Part shown: positions 24,901-33,700 of the stretch, piece by piece
Position numbering within the stretch: the first letter of the stretch is position 1
Layout: each line of letters opens with the position of its first letter
Assembly: GCA_017506865.1 (NCBI GenBank)
Contig: JAFCMP010000035.1
Location: forward strand, 558,001-622,000
Length of the DNA: 64,000 nucleotides
Origin: Tribonema minus
Taxonomy: Eukaryota > Sar > Xanthophyceae > Tribonematales > Tribonemataceae
Direction: 5' to 3'
Made by a program: the position numbers and the translations under genes
Notes under the pieces: generated by a model
Database searches by the model: none
What the model was told of the DNA's origin: nothing
The model's input: only the letters and a program-made list of their open reading frames with translations

Positions 24901-25083
24901 GCATCATCACCGTTGCGTTGAACTGCGCCCGCGTGTATACAGTACCTGGTGGTGCCCCGCCGCCGCCGCCGCCTGCGCCTGCGCCTGCTGCTTCTGCGCC
25001 GCGGCTAGCACAGCCCTGTCGTACTCCGAAAGGCGCCCGTAGGACGAGGGGGGGCCTGCGCCTCCGTCGCCCCAGGAGGCCAT
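8661..25083 (-). CDS. large Gln/Gly/Ala/Ser-rich low-complexity protein, 18 exons, function unknown
   Basis: Exons in coding order: 25083-24946, 23939-23695, 23241-23042, 21970-21844, 20500-20299, 19658-19603, 18986-18935, 18026-17937, 16591-16437, 15736-15553, 15042-14882, 14493-14094, 13467-12096, about 11654-11364, 10846-10565, 10260-10044, 9448-8750, 8715-8661 (TGA stop). Sixteen of 17 junctions were placed by splice sites and agree in phase; the acceptor of exon 14 is ambiguous (11654 or 11582 both fit; a poly-C acceptor near 11757 does not). The product is about 1,640 aa, starting MASWGDGGAG. No known catalytic domain is visible. The N-terminal third has poly-Gln and short charged helices, the middle is Gly/Gln/Pro-rich, and the C-terminal third carries repeated acidic-Arg motifs. 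It could be a scaffold, a transcription co-regulator or a condensate-forming protein; none of these can be chosen from sequence alone. Confidence 0.8.
11884..11943. repeat. perfect 30-bp tandem duplicate
   Basis: TCGTGCATATCGCATGTCGA followed by TGGCTCACAC/G occurs at 11884-11913 and 11914-11943, in the intron between exons 13 and 14 of the low-complexity gene. Confidence 0.92.
12096..14493 (-). other. central exons 12 and 13 of the low-complexity protein
   Basis: Exon 12 (14493-14094) encodes Gln/Pro, then VHEYDSFAPGIGSS, then long Gly runs and a Gln-rich helix. Exon 13 (13467-12096) is 1,372 nt, by far the longest exon in the window. It encodes Gly and Gln runs, two ERISFD/DRISFD motifs, Gln-Ala repeats and an acidic segment (EGADTSNLMEPLEMFECSD). 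The CTG-repeat strand visible on the plus strand is the complement of these CAG codons. The exon 13 donor is AATG/GTGCGT at 12095. Confidence 0.72.
16052..16126 (+). repeat. dispersed 75-bp repeat, copy A
   Basis: Consensus parts: TGGTGGAAGGCACTTGCCGC, TAACCATCCCTTGTCACCTA, GAGCTCTACGATCTTTTGAT, TCGTTTTCAT. Lies in the intron between exons 9 and 10 of the low-complexity gene. Confidence 0.88.
16190..16455 (-). repeat. three copies of the donor side of exon 9 of the low-complexity gene
   Basis: CTGGTGCAGACTTRTGAYSTACACA-type blocks and TGCAATCGAGCRGGGT blocks alternate at about 16193-16270, 16325-16400 and 16408-16455. The last joins the real exon end (CACCAGCACAG/GTACAT). Confidence 0.78.
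17560..17998 (-). repeat. partial copies of exon 8 of the low-complexity gene with donor
   Basis: GTGCTCACCTGCTGCTGCAG starts blocks near 17638, 17750 and the real exon end at 17930. The middle copy holds about 58 nt of exon 8 (LEQHRRQQ..LLMLQQ). CAGGAAAGGGCTCCAGAG, CAAAGGCCATC and TATGCACYGAAGTGA recur between them. Confidence 0.88.
18005..18215 (-). repeat. duplicate of the acceptor side of exon 8
   Basis: CCATGTGCGCGCGCTCCAAC followed by TGCAGCAGGYGACGTGCCGC occurs at 18008-18047 (real exon start) and 18173-18212. Confidence 0.9.
21578..21653 (+). repeat. dispersed 75-bp repeat, copy B
   Basis: Nearly identical to copy A over its whole length; lies in the intron between exons 4 and 5 of the low-complexity gene. 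Confidence 0.9.
22908..22953. repeat. 22-bp tandem duplicate CAGCGTCGCGGACACCGCGC
   Basis: Two adjacent copies, in the intron after exon 3 of the low-complexity gene. Confidence 0.85.
23203..23420 (-). repeat. duplicate of the acceptor side of exon 3 of the low-complexity gene
   Basis: GAGCGGCGGCGACGCCGTCT, then GGGGCGCATCTGCCTGCTGC, at 23372-23414 repeats 23204-23245 (real exon start). Confidence 0.9.
23238..23246 (-). other. tandem NAGNAG acceptor at exon 3 of the low-complexity gene
   Basis: The minus strand reads CGCAGCAGGCAG at the exon start. Both AGs keep the frame and add or drop one residue (Ser-Arg-Gln versus Arg-Gln). Confidence 0.55.
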
Positions 25084-27436
25084 GCCCAGGCAAGCTCACG
25101 CCCCCTGCCTGGGGGAGGGCACCAGTGAAAAGCATGTGTTGGTTGATGCAGGCCACTCGGGGGGGGGGGCGGAGGGGGGGGGGGGCTGGAGCAGCGCACT
25201 GGAGCCAAGCATGCGTTTCATGAGGAAGGCCACCCAGGGGGGAGGGGGGGGGTGTAACGGCTGACGCTGGTGGTCCCGCAGACTTGAAGTGCGCTAACCG
25301 CCAGCAGTACTTGCGTCTCATGCGGCACCGTTATTGCCGAGGCAGATAGTGCCATCGACCAGTGAGTGCCATTGAGCAAAGAAGATGACCCTATGTGCAG
25401 CAGCTGAAGGAAGGCACTTGATCCAGCAGATGCTCCTGAATTGTTGCACATTGATGAAATGCCAACGCAACTTCATCATTCATCAGTTCAAAAAAAATAC
25501 GTCAGAGTAGGTGGGGTACGTCGAATGGACCAATGGAGCTGCAGAAGCCATATGCTCCGGTGTGTATCTTGGGGTACGTCAAATATTGTCGTCGCGCAGA
25601 ATCACATTGAATAGCGCATCTGGACGAAGCGCGCACGCCTTGTAAAAGGTAGGCTCACAGACACAGCAGCAGCCCTCATGTGTGTGCATCTGTCCAGGAT
25701 GTACCAGCAAATGTTCTGATGTGCAGGAGATACTCTCGTCACCCGATACTGGCCCCACCGCCAACCCCGCCCCCGATGGCGGTGCACCATCAGCACTTCG
25801 TATCCGTAATCGCCATGCGCCTTGACAGCCATGCGGACGCGGGACCTGGTGTACGCTACAACTGTTGTTGACGTCGCCTCGCACGGCGATGCAAGCATGC
25901 ATCAGCGAGTCAGCAAGTGTGTGACGTGCTGCGCCGTCTGCCCGTTTTTTTGAGCCACCAGCGCGTGATGGGTGAGATCTCGCTCGTGGGAGCAGGAGTG
26001 CATACACATGCAACCGCACACGGGCACAGTGCTGCCCTTGCCATATCCTCAATGATGACGTGCCAACCGGAATTACAGATACTCTTCCCAGGCTTCAGCT
26101 GCAGCAGCGCTTGTGTTGCTCCCCCAACAGATCCATGCCGCTGAGAACAGAGCCTGCTCTGGCCTTAAGTGCGTGTAGCAGAGTATGGTTGAACGTATGC
26201 ATGCAAATATTTCTGTAGGTAGCTTGCACAGATACGCTGCAGGTCCTGCCTACATTACCCTGCGTCTCAGGGCACGTAACCTGCAGAGTGCTGCTCCAGG
26301 GTTTCTAATGCAGATGGGATTATAGTCGGATCAGAAGCCCCCGTAACCGCTGCAAGTTCAGGCAACTGACAGATTATATTACTGCTAAGGTGCATGACCA
26401 GCTCCGGACAGCATGGATGTCGTTTGTGCATAGTTTCGGCAGCGTTGAACACACATTGTGGTGAATCAGTGAGTCCCTTGTCAATACAGAGGTCGCCGAG
26501 GCAACGTCCCTGCTTGCTTCTGCACGCCCGACGCGCTCGGTCGACGGACGCAGACTCATCTTGCGTTATGTCGCCAGTGCTGCTGCGACCGCAAGTGGCG
26601 GACGAGTTCATATGGTTCGAGCACAGAGAGCTGCCCAGTGCGGTTCGGATCACCCAGCGAAGTGCATAGATTGGCCTCTCAGAGGCCATGGCAGTATCCA
26701 CCATTCTGAGATATTGCCATTTGAAAGCAGCGCATGGCGGTGGCAGCACTGAAAGCTTTCGTTACCCATTCGCAGCCCGGGTCGATGCTGTTTGTGCGGC
26801 GGCAACGGCACGCTGAGGTGCGAATGCGGCGCGCATCCGCCGAAGTTATACTTACTCGGCATACCCTTCTCGCTGTCACTGGGTGTCCAGCGGCGGATCA
26901 AAGCTCAAGTGCTGGCCAGTCATGCACGCTGGCTGGCGGCTGCACCGACCTAAGCCCACTGCACCGCTTCCTACTGCGAGACAACTTCGAGCGTAGCGAA
27001 AGCGATTGGTACCGCCCGACAGGTGGGGTTGTGTGTGTCTCTGCAGGTGTGCAGACCACACGAGGCGCAGGCGAGTCAAAACTCACGAGAAGACGACAAC
27101 AACTCCATTGACTCACCTGCCGCTTGCCTCGCGCCACGCGCCGCGGCGTGCCCTTGGATCCTGTGAGCTCTTTGTGTGTGATCAGTGCACAGATCTCAAG
27201 ACATGTGCACCCTCCCGTTCCGGGGTCGCCCCCTCCAGAGCGGAGCTGCGTGAGGTCGTCTCCCCTGTGCTGCTGCCGGCGGTGGCTTCACACAGAAGGC
27301 CTTGCGGTATAGGTGCAGTCACTGATTAGGAAGTCGAAACAACTCTCTCGCGAGTATAGTATCGAGTCAGTTTTCACGAGTAGATCCTGCTTGACCACAG
27401 CAGAGCAAAGCTGGTGTGGGCGGTTTGCTGCTGGCC
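25084..27436. other. divergent intergenic region between the low-complexity gene and the YCII gene
   Basis: The region holds G-rich runs (25159-25184, 25237-25252) close to the start of the minus-strand gene. The longest open frame (about 160 codons, minus, 26267-26749) has no recognisable motif and no flanking exon that continues it. Promoters for both divergent genes must lie here, but no clear core element was seen. Confidence 0.5.
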
Positions 27437-29882
27437 ATGATTGGACCGCTATTCACCGCGGTGCGCGGCTTCGCGTCCAAGCCACAGGCTCGCAGAGTGA
27501 GTGAGATCTTAAGAATAAAGTCCCCATTAGATTTCGGCGTACTTCACATGTTTGCTTACTTCATGCTGGCTGTTGTATGCCTTGCTGATGTGCAAGTTTC
27601 CCAAGAGATTCACCAGGGCTGCCGATGATCTACTGCTTCAGTTGCTAGCCCGGCTGCTTCGGCTTTGCACTCAGTTACGAAGCTCAGTTACGAAACGTGA
27701 TTGCGAAAAAACGCATTGGGGTGTGCACAGCGTCGTCCTGTCCTAGATGTATGAACGTCGTATGGGATGACCACAAACTTACTTGTTGGCCGACTACCTT
27801 GATCCCACTTGGACATGCTGCAGTACAACACTTAGACAGAGTTTACTTGTGCTGTCTACCTTGATCCCAGTTGTACATGCTGCAGTACACATACGTCGAG
27901 GGAATGCTGGAGAAGCGGGGGCCGCACAGAGACGCGCACTTGCAGATGCTTGGCGAATTGACGCAGAAGGGGGAGTGCGTGCTGGGGGGCGCTTTCATGA
28001 ATCCAGGTCGGTCTCGCCACACACTGACAACGGTAGTGCGGCTCGAAGGAAATTCCACGTCTAGGTGACAGCCTGATCATTGAAGTAAACCCAGGCAAGT
28101 GACCAGAAGCCACAGTGGCACTGCGTCCTTCACTGCGCTAACATGCTTTGTGATCCACAAACTTCCCCGGTCACCTCATGAACTTCAACAGTGCATGTGC
28201 TTGCCTGAAGATGATTTCCATGTGACCACACCTACAGCAAGTCCTGGCAACCGTTGCGCGCCTTGCCCATTCCTGGTTCGAGACTCTCTGGTATCACCAG
28301 TGTGCGAGGCCGCAGATTACGTAGCGTGCAGGTCTATGCAGCTGAACTGATTGCAGATTGATGCTCCATGGAGAGCCTTGCACTTCATTAGGATGATACT
28401 TCAGGAAGGTGTGTTTTTGGGACACGCGATGTTGCGGAAGGATGGGACACCGCAACAGTTCTCGTTTGTACCCGTCAAGCAGCCTTGATCAGATCGCCGG
28501 TGCGCCCTGCGTTTGAAGGCGCTAATGCTGCTGGTGGAGCACCATGCCGCTTGATCGGCGGAGTCCGCAGGCCCTGCTTTGTCGCCACCACGTTTTGTAG
28601 GCTTCAATGTAACGCTTTGACGCGCGCAGAAGCACTCCAGACAGTTGACGCCGCTGTCTCAGTTGCCCTGTACCCATCCCGAAGATAAATTATGCAAACA
28701 AATTTGTGCATGCTGTTGTTCTTGCCTGTTGAAGATCTATTATCAAAGAATTGGTGAAGATCTTTTGATTCGTTTTCATTGAAGAAACTTGCAATTTGTC
28801 ATTTGCAATTTGTCATCACTTGGCCAAATCGTACTTTCCGTGTTACGACTTTTACATCATGACCAATCGTCGACGCTCTCATACGCTTGAGCAGCTGCAG
28901 TGCAGCTGCTAGAGTTGTGCCGCGTGTTCAGACCTGTGCCACAGCGGAGGATTGCATCAGGAAGGAACATCCGTTGAGGCCGGGGTTCACGCCATTACTA
29001 ACGCACGTGTTCTGCAGAACCTGTGCTTCTTGTTGGCAGTAAAACCCAGCCTTGGCATCTAAAGTCTTTCTACATGCACGCGCAGCTGATGGAGCTGTGC
29101 TGAATTCTTTATGTCTGCGGCCAATCACCAGCGGCAGATATCAACGTTCCAGTTTTGTATGTGCTGCAGCTAGGTCAGTCATGCAGTTTCTCCAAAATCA
29201 CACTGCAGCGATGATGCTTTGTCAGCCAGGACGAGTAAGGGGGGCTCAGTAACCCGATATAACAAGACCTCTTCTTTACAGCATTGCTACCCATACAGTG
29301 AGTTTCCATAGTAATCTCAGCAGTTCGCCACTTCGTCATGTATGCGCAGCGCTCCACTCAGAGTGTCCATAGTAATCTCATGAGTTCGCCGCTACGTCAT
29401 GTATGCGCAGCGGTCGGAGCGACGCTGCTGCTCTTCCAGCAGGTTTCCATAGTAATCTCATGCTTTTGCCGCTGCGTCATGTATGCGCAGCGCACGAAGC
29501 GACGCTGCTGCTCTTCCAGCAGGTTTCCATAGTAATCTCATGCGTGTGCCGCTACGTCCTGTATGCGCAGCAGACGGAGCAATGCTGCTCCTCCAGCAGG
29601 TTTCTATAGTGATCTCATGAGTTTGCCGCTACGTCCTGTATGCGCGGCGGACGGAGCAATGCTGCTCTTCCAGCGGGTTTCCATAGTAATCTCATGCATT
29701 TGCCGCTACGTCATGTATGCGCAGCGGACGGAGCGATGCTGCTCTTCCAGACGCGCGCCGCGGCGGAGACGTTCGCCGCGCAGGACCCCTACAGCAAGGC
29801 GGGGCTCATCACCAAGTTCAACATTCGAGACTACGACGCCGTCACCGGCACAATTATGCCAGCGCTTCTGCCGCCGCAATAG
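27437..29882 (+). CDS. YCII-related domain protein, probably mitochondrial, 3 exons
   Basis: Exons: 27437-27496, 27871-28006, 29725-29882 (TAG stop); phases 0 and 1 agree, giving 117 aa. Exon 1 (MIGPLFTAVRGFASKPQARR) looks like a mitochondrial presequence with an R-G-F-A-S cleavage-type motif. Exons 2 and 3 form a small alpha/beta fold typical of YciI: LYMLQYTYVEGMLEKR, GPHRDAHLQML with the conserved His (about 39) and a second His (about 43), ECVLGGAFMNP, then a beta strand (AMLLFQT), AETFAAQDPYSKAGL and a final strand (ITKFNIRDYDAV). The exact reaction of most YciI proteins is unknown. It is the only plus-strand gene found. Intron 2 (1.7 kb) ends in a tandem array that repeats the exon 3 acceptor; intron 1 ends in a partial duplicate of the exon 2 acceptor. 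Confidence 0.9.
27791..27893 (+). repeat. partial duplicate of the YCII exon 2 acceptor junction
   Basis: CTACCTTGATCCCACTTGG followed by ACATGCTGCAGTACA at about 27794 is repeated as CTACCTTGATCCCAGTTGT followed by ACATGCTGCAGTACA at about 27857. The downstream copy is the real acceptor; the upstream copy has lost the AG (CCCACT versus CCCAGT). Confidence 0.85.
28757..28779 (+). repeat. dispersed 75-bp repeat, 3'-end fragment (copy C)
   Basis: GATCTTTTGATTCGTTTTCAT only, in intron 2 of the YCII gene. Confidence 0.7.
29302..29754 (+). repeat. six-copy tandem array of the YCII exon 3 acceptor junction
   Basis: Units of about 61, 80, 80, 77 and 77 bp each contain CATAGTAATCTCATG, a pyrimidine-poor spacer with TGCCGCTACGTCATG, TATGCGCAG (the acceptor), then up to about 30 nt of exon 3 start (GGAGCGATGCTGCTCTTCCAG). 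In the upstream units the exon-like part is followed by CAGGTTTCC, a possible donor. Only the last unit runs into the full exon. The fifth unit has GCGCGG instead of GCGCAG and so lacks the acceptor AG. Confidence 0.93.
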
Positions 29883-30721
29883 ACGACGCCGGCACCGTTA
29901 TGCCAGCACTTCTGCCAACGGAAAAGGGGCGCGTGCAAGGGTTTTTACTCTGGCTCCCATCGAGCGAACACACTGCTGACGGCTGCAGAGGATTTGAGAG
30001 TATGATGCTGCTGCTGCCACCACGCTGGCGCAGTGAGCCAAGTAGGGCATTTACCGGCAGCACAACGGCTGCGCTGCCGCCACACTGAGAGGCTGTTGCA
30101 CGTTGGCGGTATCCAGTGGATGTATACAGCCTTTGACCGCTCCGTTGCTGGCATCACATAGTCAGAGACACATTTTTGCTGGCATTTGCTCAATCATGAC
30201 TCGTGACCGACGCACATCAATGCCCTTCAGGAGCTCAATACATCATGCTCCCGCCTCTTGTGCCGCCATTGGTGCCTGTTGCTCGTGGGACCACTATTTG
30301 CTCGTTGAATGACAGCAGTATGGCTGCACTGATGGTCGCCATAGAGCATGTGACCACACTGTACCTATGGGGGCAGTGAATGCATGACGTCATTGCACGC
30401 ATCGCAGAAAGCAGCACGTGTGAAGTCATGGGCAACGTCACATGAGCATTGGCACTCTCATGCATTGCCTGAGTCGGAACCGAATGCCATGTGCTGCAAT
30501 CCCTCCGACCGCCCGGCTGTGCGCCCTCAGAAACAGCTCGCACCGCTGCGGCAGTGCTCTGCGGGGGTGCTGGCGACAAGCAGCGGAAGGCACTTACACG
30601 TTTGCAGCTGCGAAGCAGCAGCGGAACGATGTAGTGGGTCATTGCACATAGTACCCCCCTGCTGCGCTTGCAGCCGTGAGCCTGAGATATCGAGGGGGGG
30701 GGGGGGGGCGTGCTGCGAAGA
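29883..30721. other. convergent 3' region between the YCII gene and CFAP44
   Basis: Contains the 3' flanks of two convergent genes. A G run (30694-30708) sits just beyond the CFAP44 stop. No exon could be supported. Confidence 0.45.
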
Positions 30722-33700
30722 CTACGCGCTTTCGAAGACGGCCCGCGGTGCTGCGGCGCTGCTCTGCGAGGGGGCGGGGGGGGGCAGCGGGGGGAAGTAC
30801 GCGTGCCCCCCCTTGCGCCGCAGAAGGTTGATCTCGGCCTTCATGGCGTCCAGCTCCTTCGCTTGCAGGCGCACGAGGGACTTGAGCCGTTCGCGCTCGT
30901 CCTCCTGCGGAGACAGCGGGCATGTAGGTAGGTTTGCATTAGCGCCTCAATAAAAGGACATGGGGCACCAGCCTGAGTGCTGGGTTCATGTGAACAAAGT
31001 AGTTGCGCCTGACAGCGCCAGCTCCTCCTCTCAAACTTCCACGGCGTGGCTCATGTTGAAGTGCTGCTGCTGTCCTCCATGAAGTGTACTGCTAACATGG
31101 CCGGGCACAACAAATGCAGCCGCAGTCGCAGTCCCAGAATTTAAGCTAAACGCAGGTCCTAATTCACTGTACACATGCATAGGATGCAGCTGCTGCCACA
31201 CGCTGGTCAGGCCATTCCAGCACCTATTACACACGTGCTATTTTACAGGTAGGCTTTGAGAAATCTATCATAAGCACTCAGTTACAATGTCAGTTTTAGG
31301 TTCAGGCTGACTGATGAGGCTGTGTTGAGGCTATGGAGTCTACAGTCTTATGTCACATACCTCAACGTTGCTGCCTGGTCCTGAGTGGGTCAGCGTACCG
31401 AGGCTTGCTCCCTTGCCTGCTCGCAACACAGAGGAAGAACAGGCGTGTGAAGAAACATGTACACGTAGAAGTATAGCTCTCACAACGACTCACCAAACAG
31501 GTAGCCTTGCAGCAGCCTTCAGCAACAGCAGTGGGAGTTCAAGCGTACGCAATACGAGAAGCAAGGCGGCCAAGCCATATCTTGAATGTGCCGAAATGGC
31601 ATCAGCATCAGGACGAAGGTCAACTTGAAGATCTCAGGAGGGGGCAAGAAGTGTGTGCGCACCTGCGCCGACGTTGAGCTCCTTCTCCAGCTGGAACTTC
31701 CTTGAGGTCAGGTGCGCCACCCTGCAGCATTGGCGAGGCGACATGGACGACCATTGAGCGCATCTGAGCTGCACTGCAACTGCATTGCACAAAATACGCC
31801 ACGTGATCACTAAAGCGGTGTGTGAAAGCTCGAGCACAAAGCACATTATGTGATTCGTAAGCCGGTGTGTGTCAAAGCTTGGCCATCAGGCGATCTGAAA
31901 ATCATTGCGTCAGAACCAGTGCTGCGCGTGTTGGCCCTGAGCCACGCTGCAATCGCAGACGGCGCGACGGGCGAGAGACAGGCAGGCCGTGCCGAATCGC
32001 TGTACACTTTTGCAGCGCGCAATCACGTGCGCAACTCGTGAGGTCGACACCATTGTCACGATACGCGTCACAGCTCCTGCTCGGTTCGCACAGCGGTCTA
32101 CTTGAAGCTGCACCGTGTACTTCAACATTGAAGTGGGAGCGTCACCTTGTGAGCAGCGCGGTGTTCTCCCCGGTGCAGCGCAGCATGCTGGCCTTGAGGC
32201 GCGCCGCCGTCGCCGACAGCTGCGAGAGCTCCTCCCTGTGCTGAGACTCCATCTGCGCCAGCTTCTTGTTCACCTGCGCGCGCCGCAGCGGTGCGCGTCG
32301 ATTCGCATTTGGCGAGGCAGCATGCAGACGAGAGGCGGGGGATGGGATTGAGCATGCATCTGATCCGCCAGTTTTTCGCAGTGCCTGGGCGGATGTTGAG
32401 ATGTCCCAACTGCATGATGCTGAAAAACTGAGGACAAAGCACTACAGTGGGTAGTGCGTAGCAATGTCGTAGCACTACATAGGAAAGAGCTCAATGTAGC
32501 ACAGCCGACACCGCGCAGCACTACCAAGAAAAACCTCACCTCCTCTTCATCCAGGGTAGCGCCCACTCTGTCCAGGACCTCCAGGTCGATCAGCTGGCCG
32601 AACTTCAACATCTGCGGCAGCGCGCGCGGCACGAGCATTGCGTGGGGGGCAGGCGAAGGGGCCGTGAGAAAGCGCGAGAGCGGTGATGCGTATAAAGCGG
32701 CCAACCATGCTGCTCCTGCCATCACGACCCTCCAGAGATCAGATTCGTGCATCACACTGTGGGAGCTGCGCTCTTGGGGGAGTGCAGAGACACAGGTGCC
32801 AGCGTCGTACAGCAACTCGCAAGAATGAACATTGGATATGGGGATGCAACCAGAATGACGTCGCTCGTAGAGCAAGGCGTGCAGCTCTGCTTTTGCAAAC
32901 CAAATGGCTTCAAAAACGCTTTTTTTTTTCCTGGCAGTGCAGGGAAATTATGCTTACCACATATTGGTGCTCAGAAGTCAATCACTCCAAAATGTTTGCA
33001 AGAACTGATCAACAGACAGTTTGCGGTTGTACGCAGCCCTGAATTTGTCTGAGGCTCTGTTGCACCTGTAAACGCGCCAGTTGGGACGCCACGAGTGCCA
33101 TGCGTGCTGCCGCTTTTGCGCATGGCCCAGACTGATTCCTCACATACGTCAGAAAGCTCGTCAGAGAGTCGTCAGAATGCGGTCGTTCCTCGTTGGCATG
33201 AGGCTACTATATCAGATACTTCTAGCTTGCACAAAAGATAATTTGAAGTGTATCTCTGAGTCCAAGTGCTCCATCTGTTGTGGACTGTATGCTCGGAATC
33301 GAGCAGACTCACGACATGCCCCACAACTACGCCCTTCGCGCAGCATATTATCACGTTGAGGTTTGCTCAAACGCATTCCTGGTTGCCAGATACGCCGCAG
33401 ACACGCCACATCATATACATTGCAACCCTAGATGCTTCTTCAAAGGCTACTTCAACTGCGGCATTGCTCGGGCACCTGCAGCTCCGTGCACCGCTGTACC
33501 CCCGCGTCCTTTGCCGCCAGCTTCTCGGAGCGGGCCTTCTCCAGCCGCACGCGCTCCCTGGCAAGAGCAATAAAAGTGTGAAAACTTATCGATCTGCATC
33601 GGCACAGCGCATTGAGGGCCATTCTGCAGCGCGCATATTCCCTGCCATCATTACTTCAAGCGAAAGTGCTACGAGGCAGTTGAACATGGGGAACGCATTT

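Larger units (their letters stand above)
14882..25083 (-). other. N-terminal exon block of the low-complexity protein: poly-Gln and charged coiled-coil-like segments
   Basis: Eleven exons. Exon 1 contains SEYDRAVLAAAQKQQ followed by Gln-Ala repeats. Exons 2, 4, 8, 9 and 11 carry runs of 5 to 11 Gln. Exons 6, 7, 8, 10 and 11 are rich in Glu, Arg, Gln and Leu (for example REAQREARRQADLLERMQ and MLVMREEERQRVERER) and would form single helices or short coiled coils. Exon 3 is a Pro/Ser/Gly segment with two SPG-type motifs (ASPGVIGT, SPGVGIIGS). Exons 6 and 7 are only 56 and 52 nt long. Exon 3 begins at a tandem CAGCAG acceptor. Confidence 0.75.

Noticed and set aside
26267..26749. Minus-strand open frame of 160 codons in the divergent spacer
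   Set aside because: No recognisable motif, ordinary composition for noncoding DNA here, no supporting exons.
29302..29754. CRISPR-like array of regular repeats
   Set aside because: Units include exon sequence and splice signals, spacers are themselves repeats, and the genome is eukaryotic.
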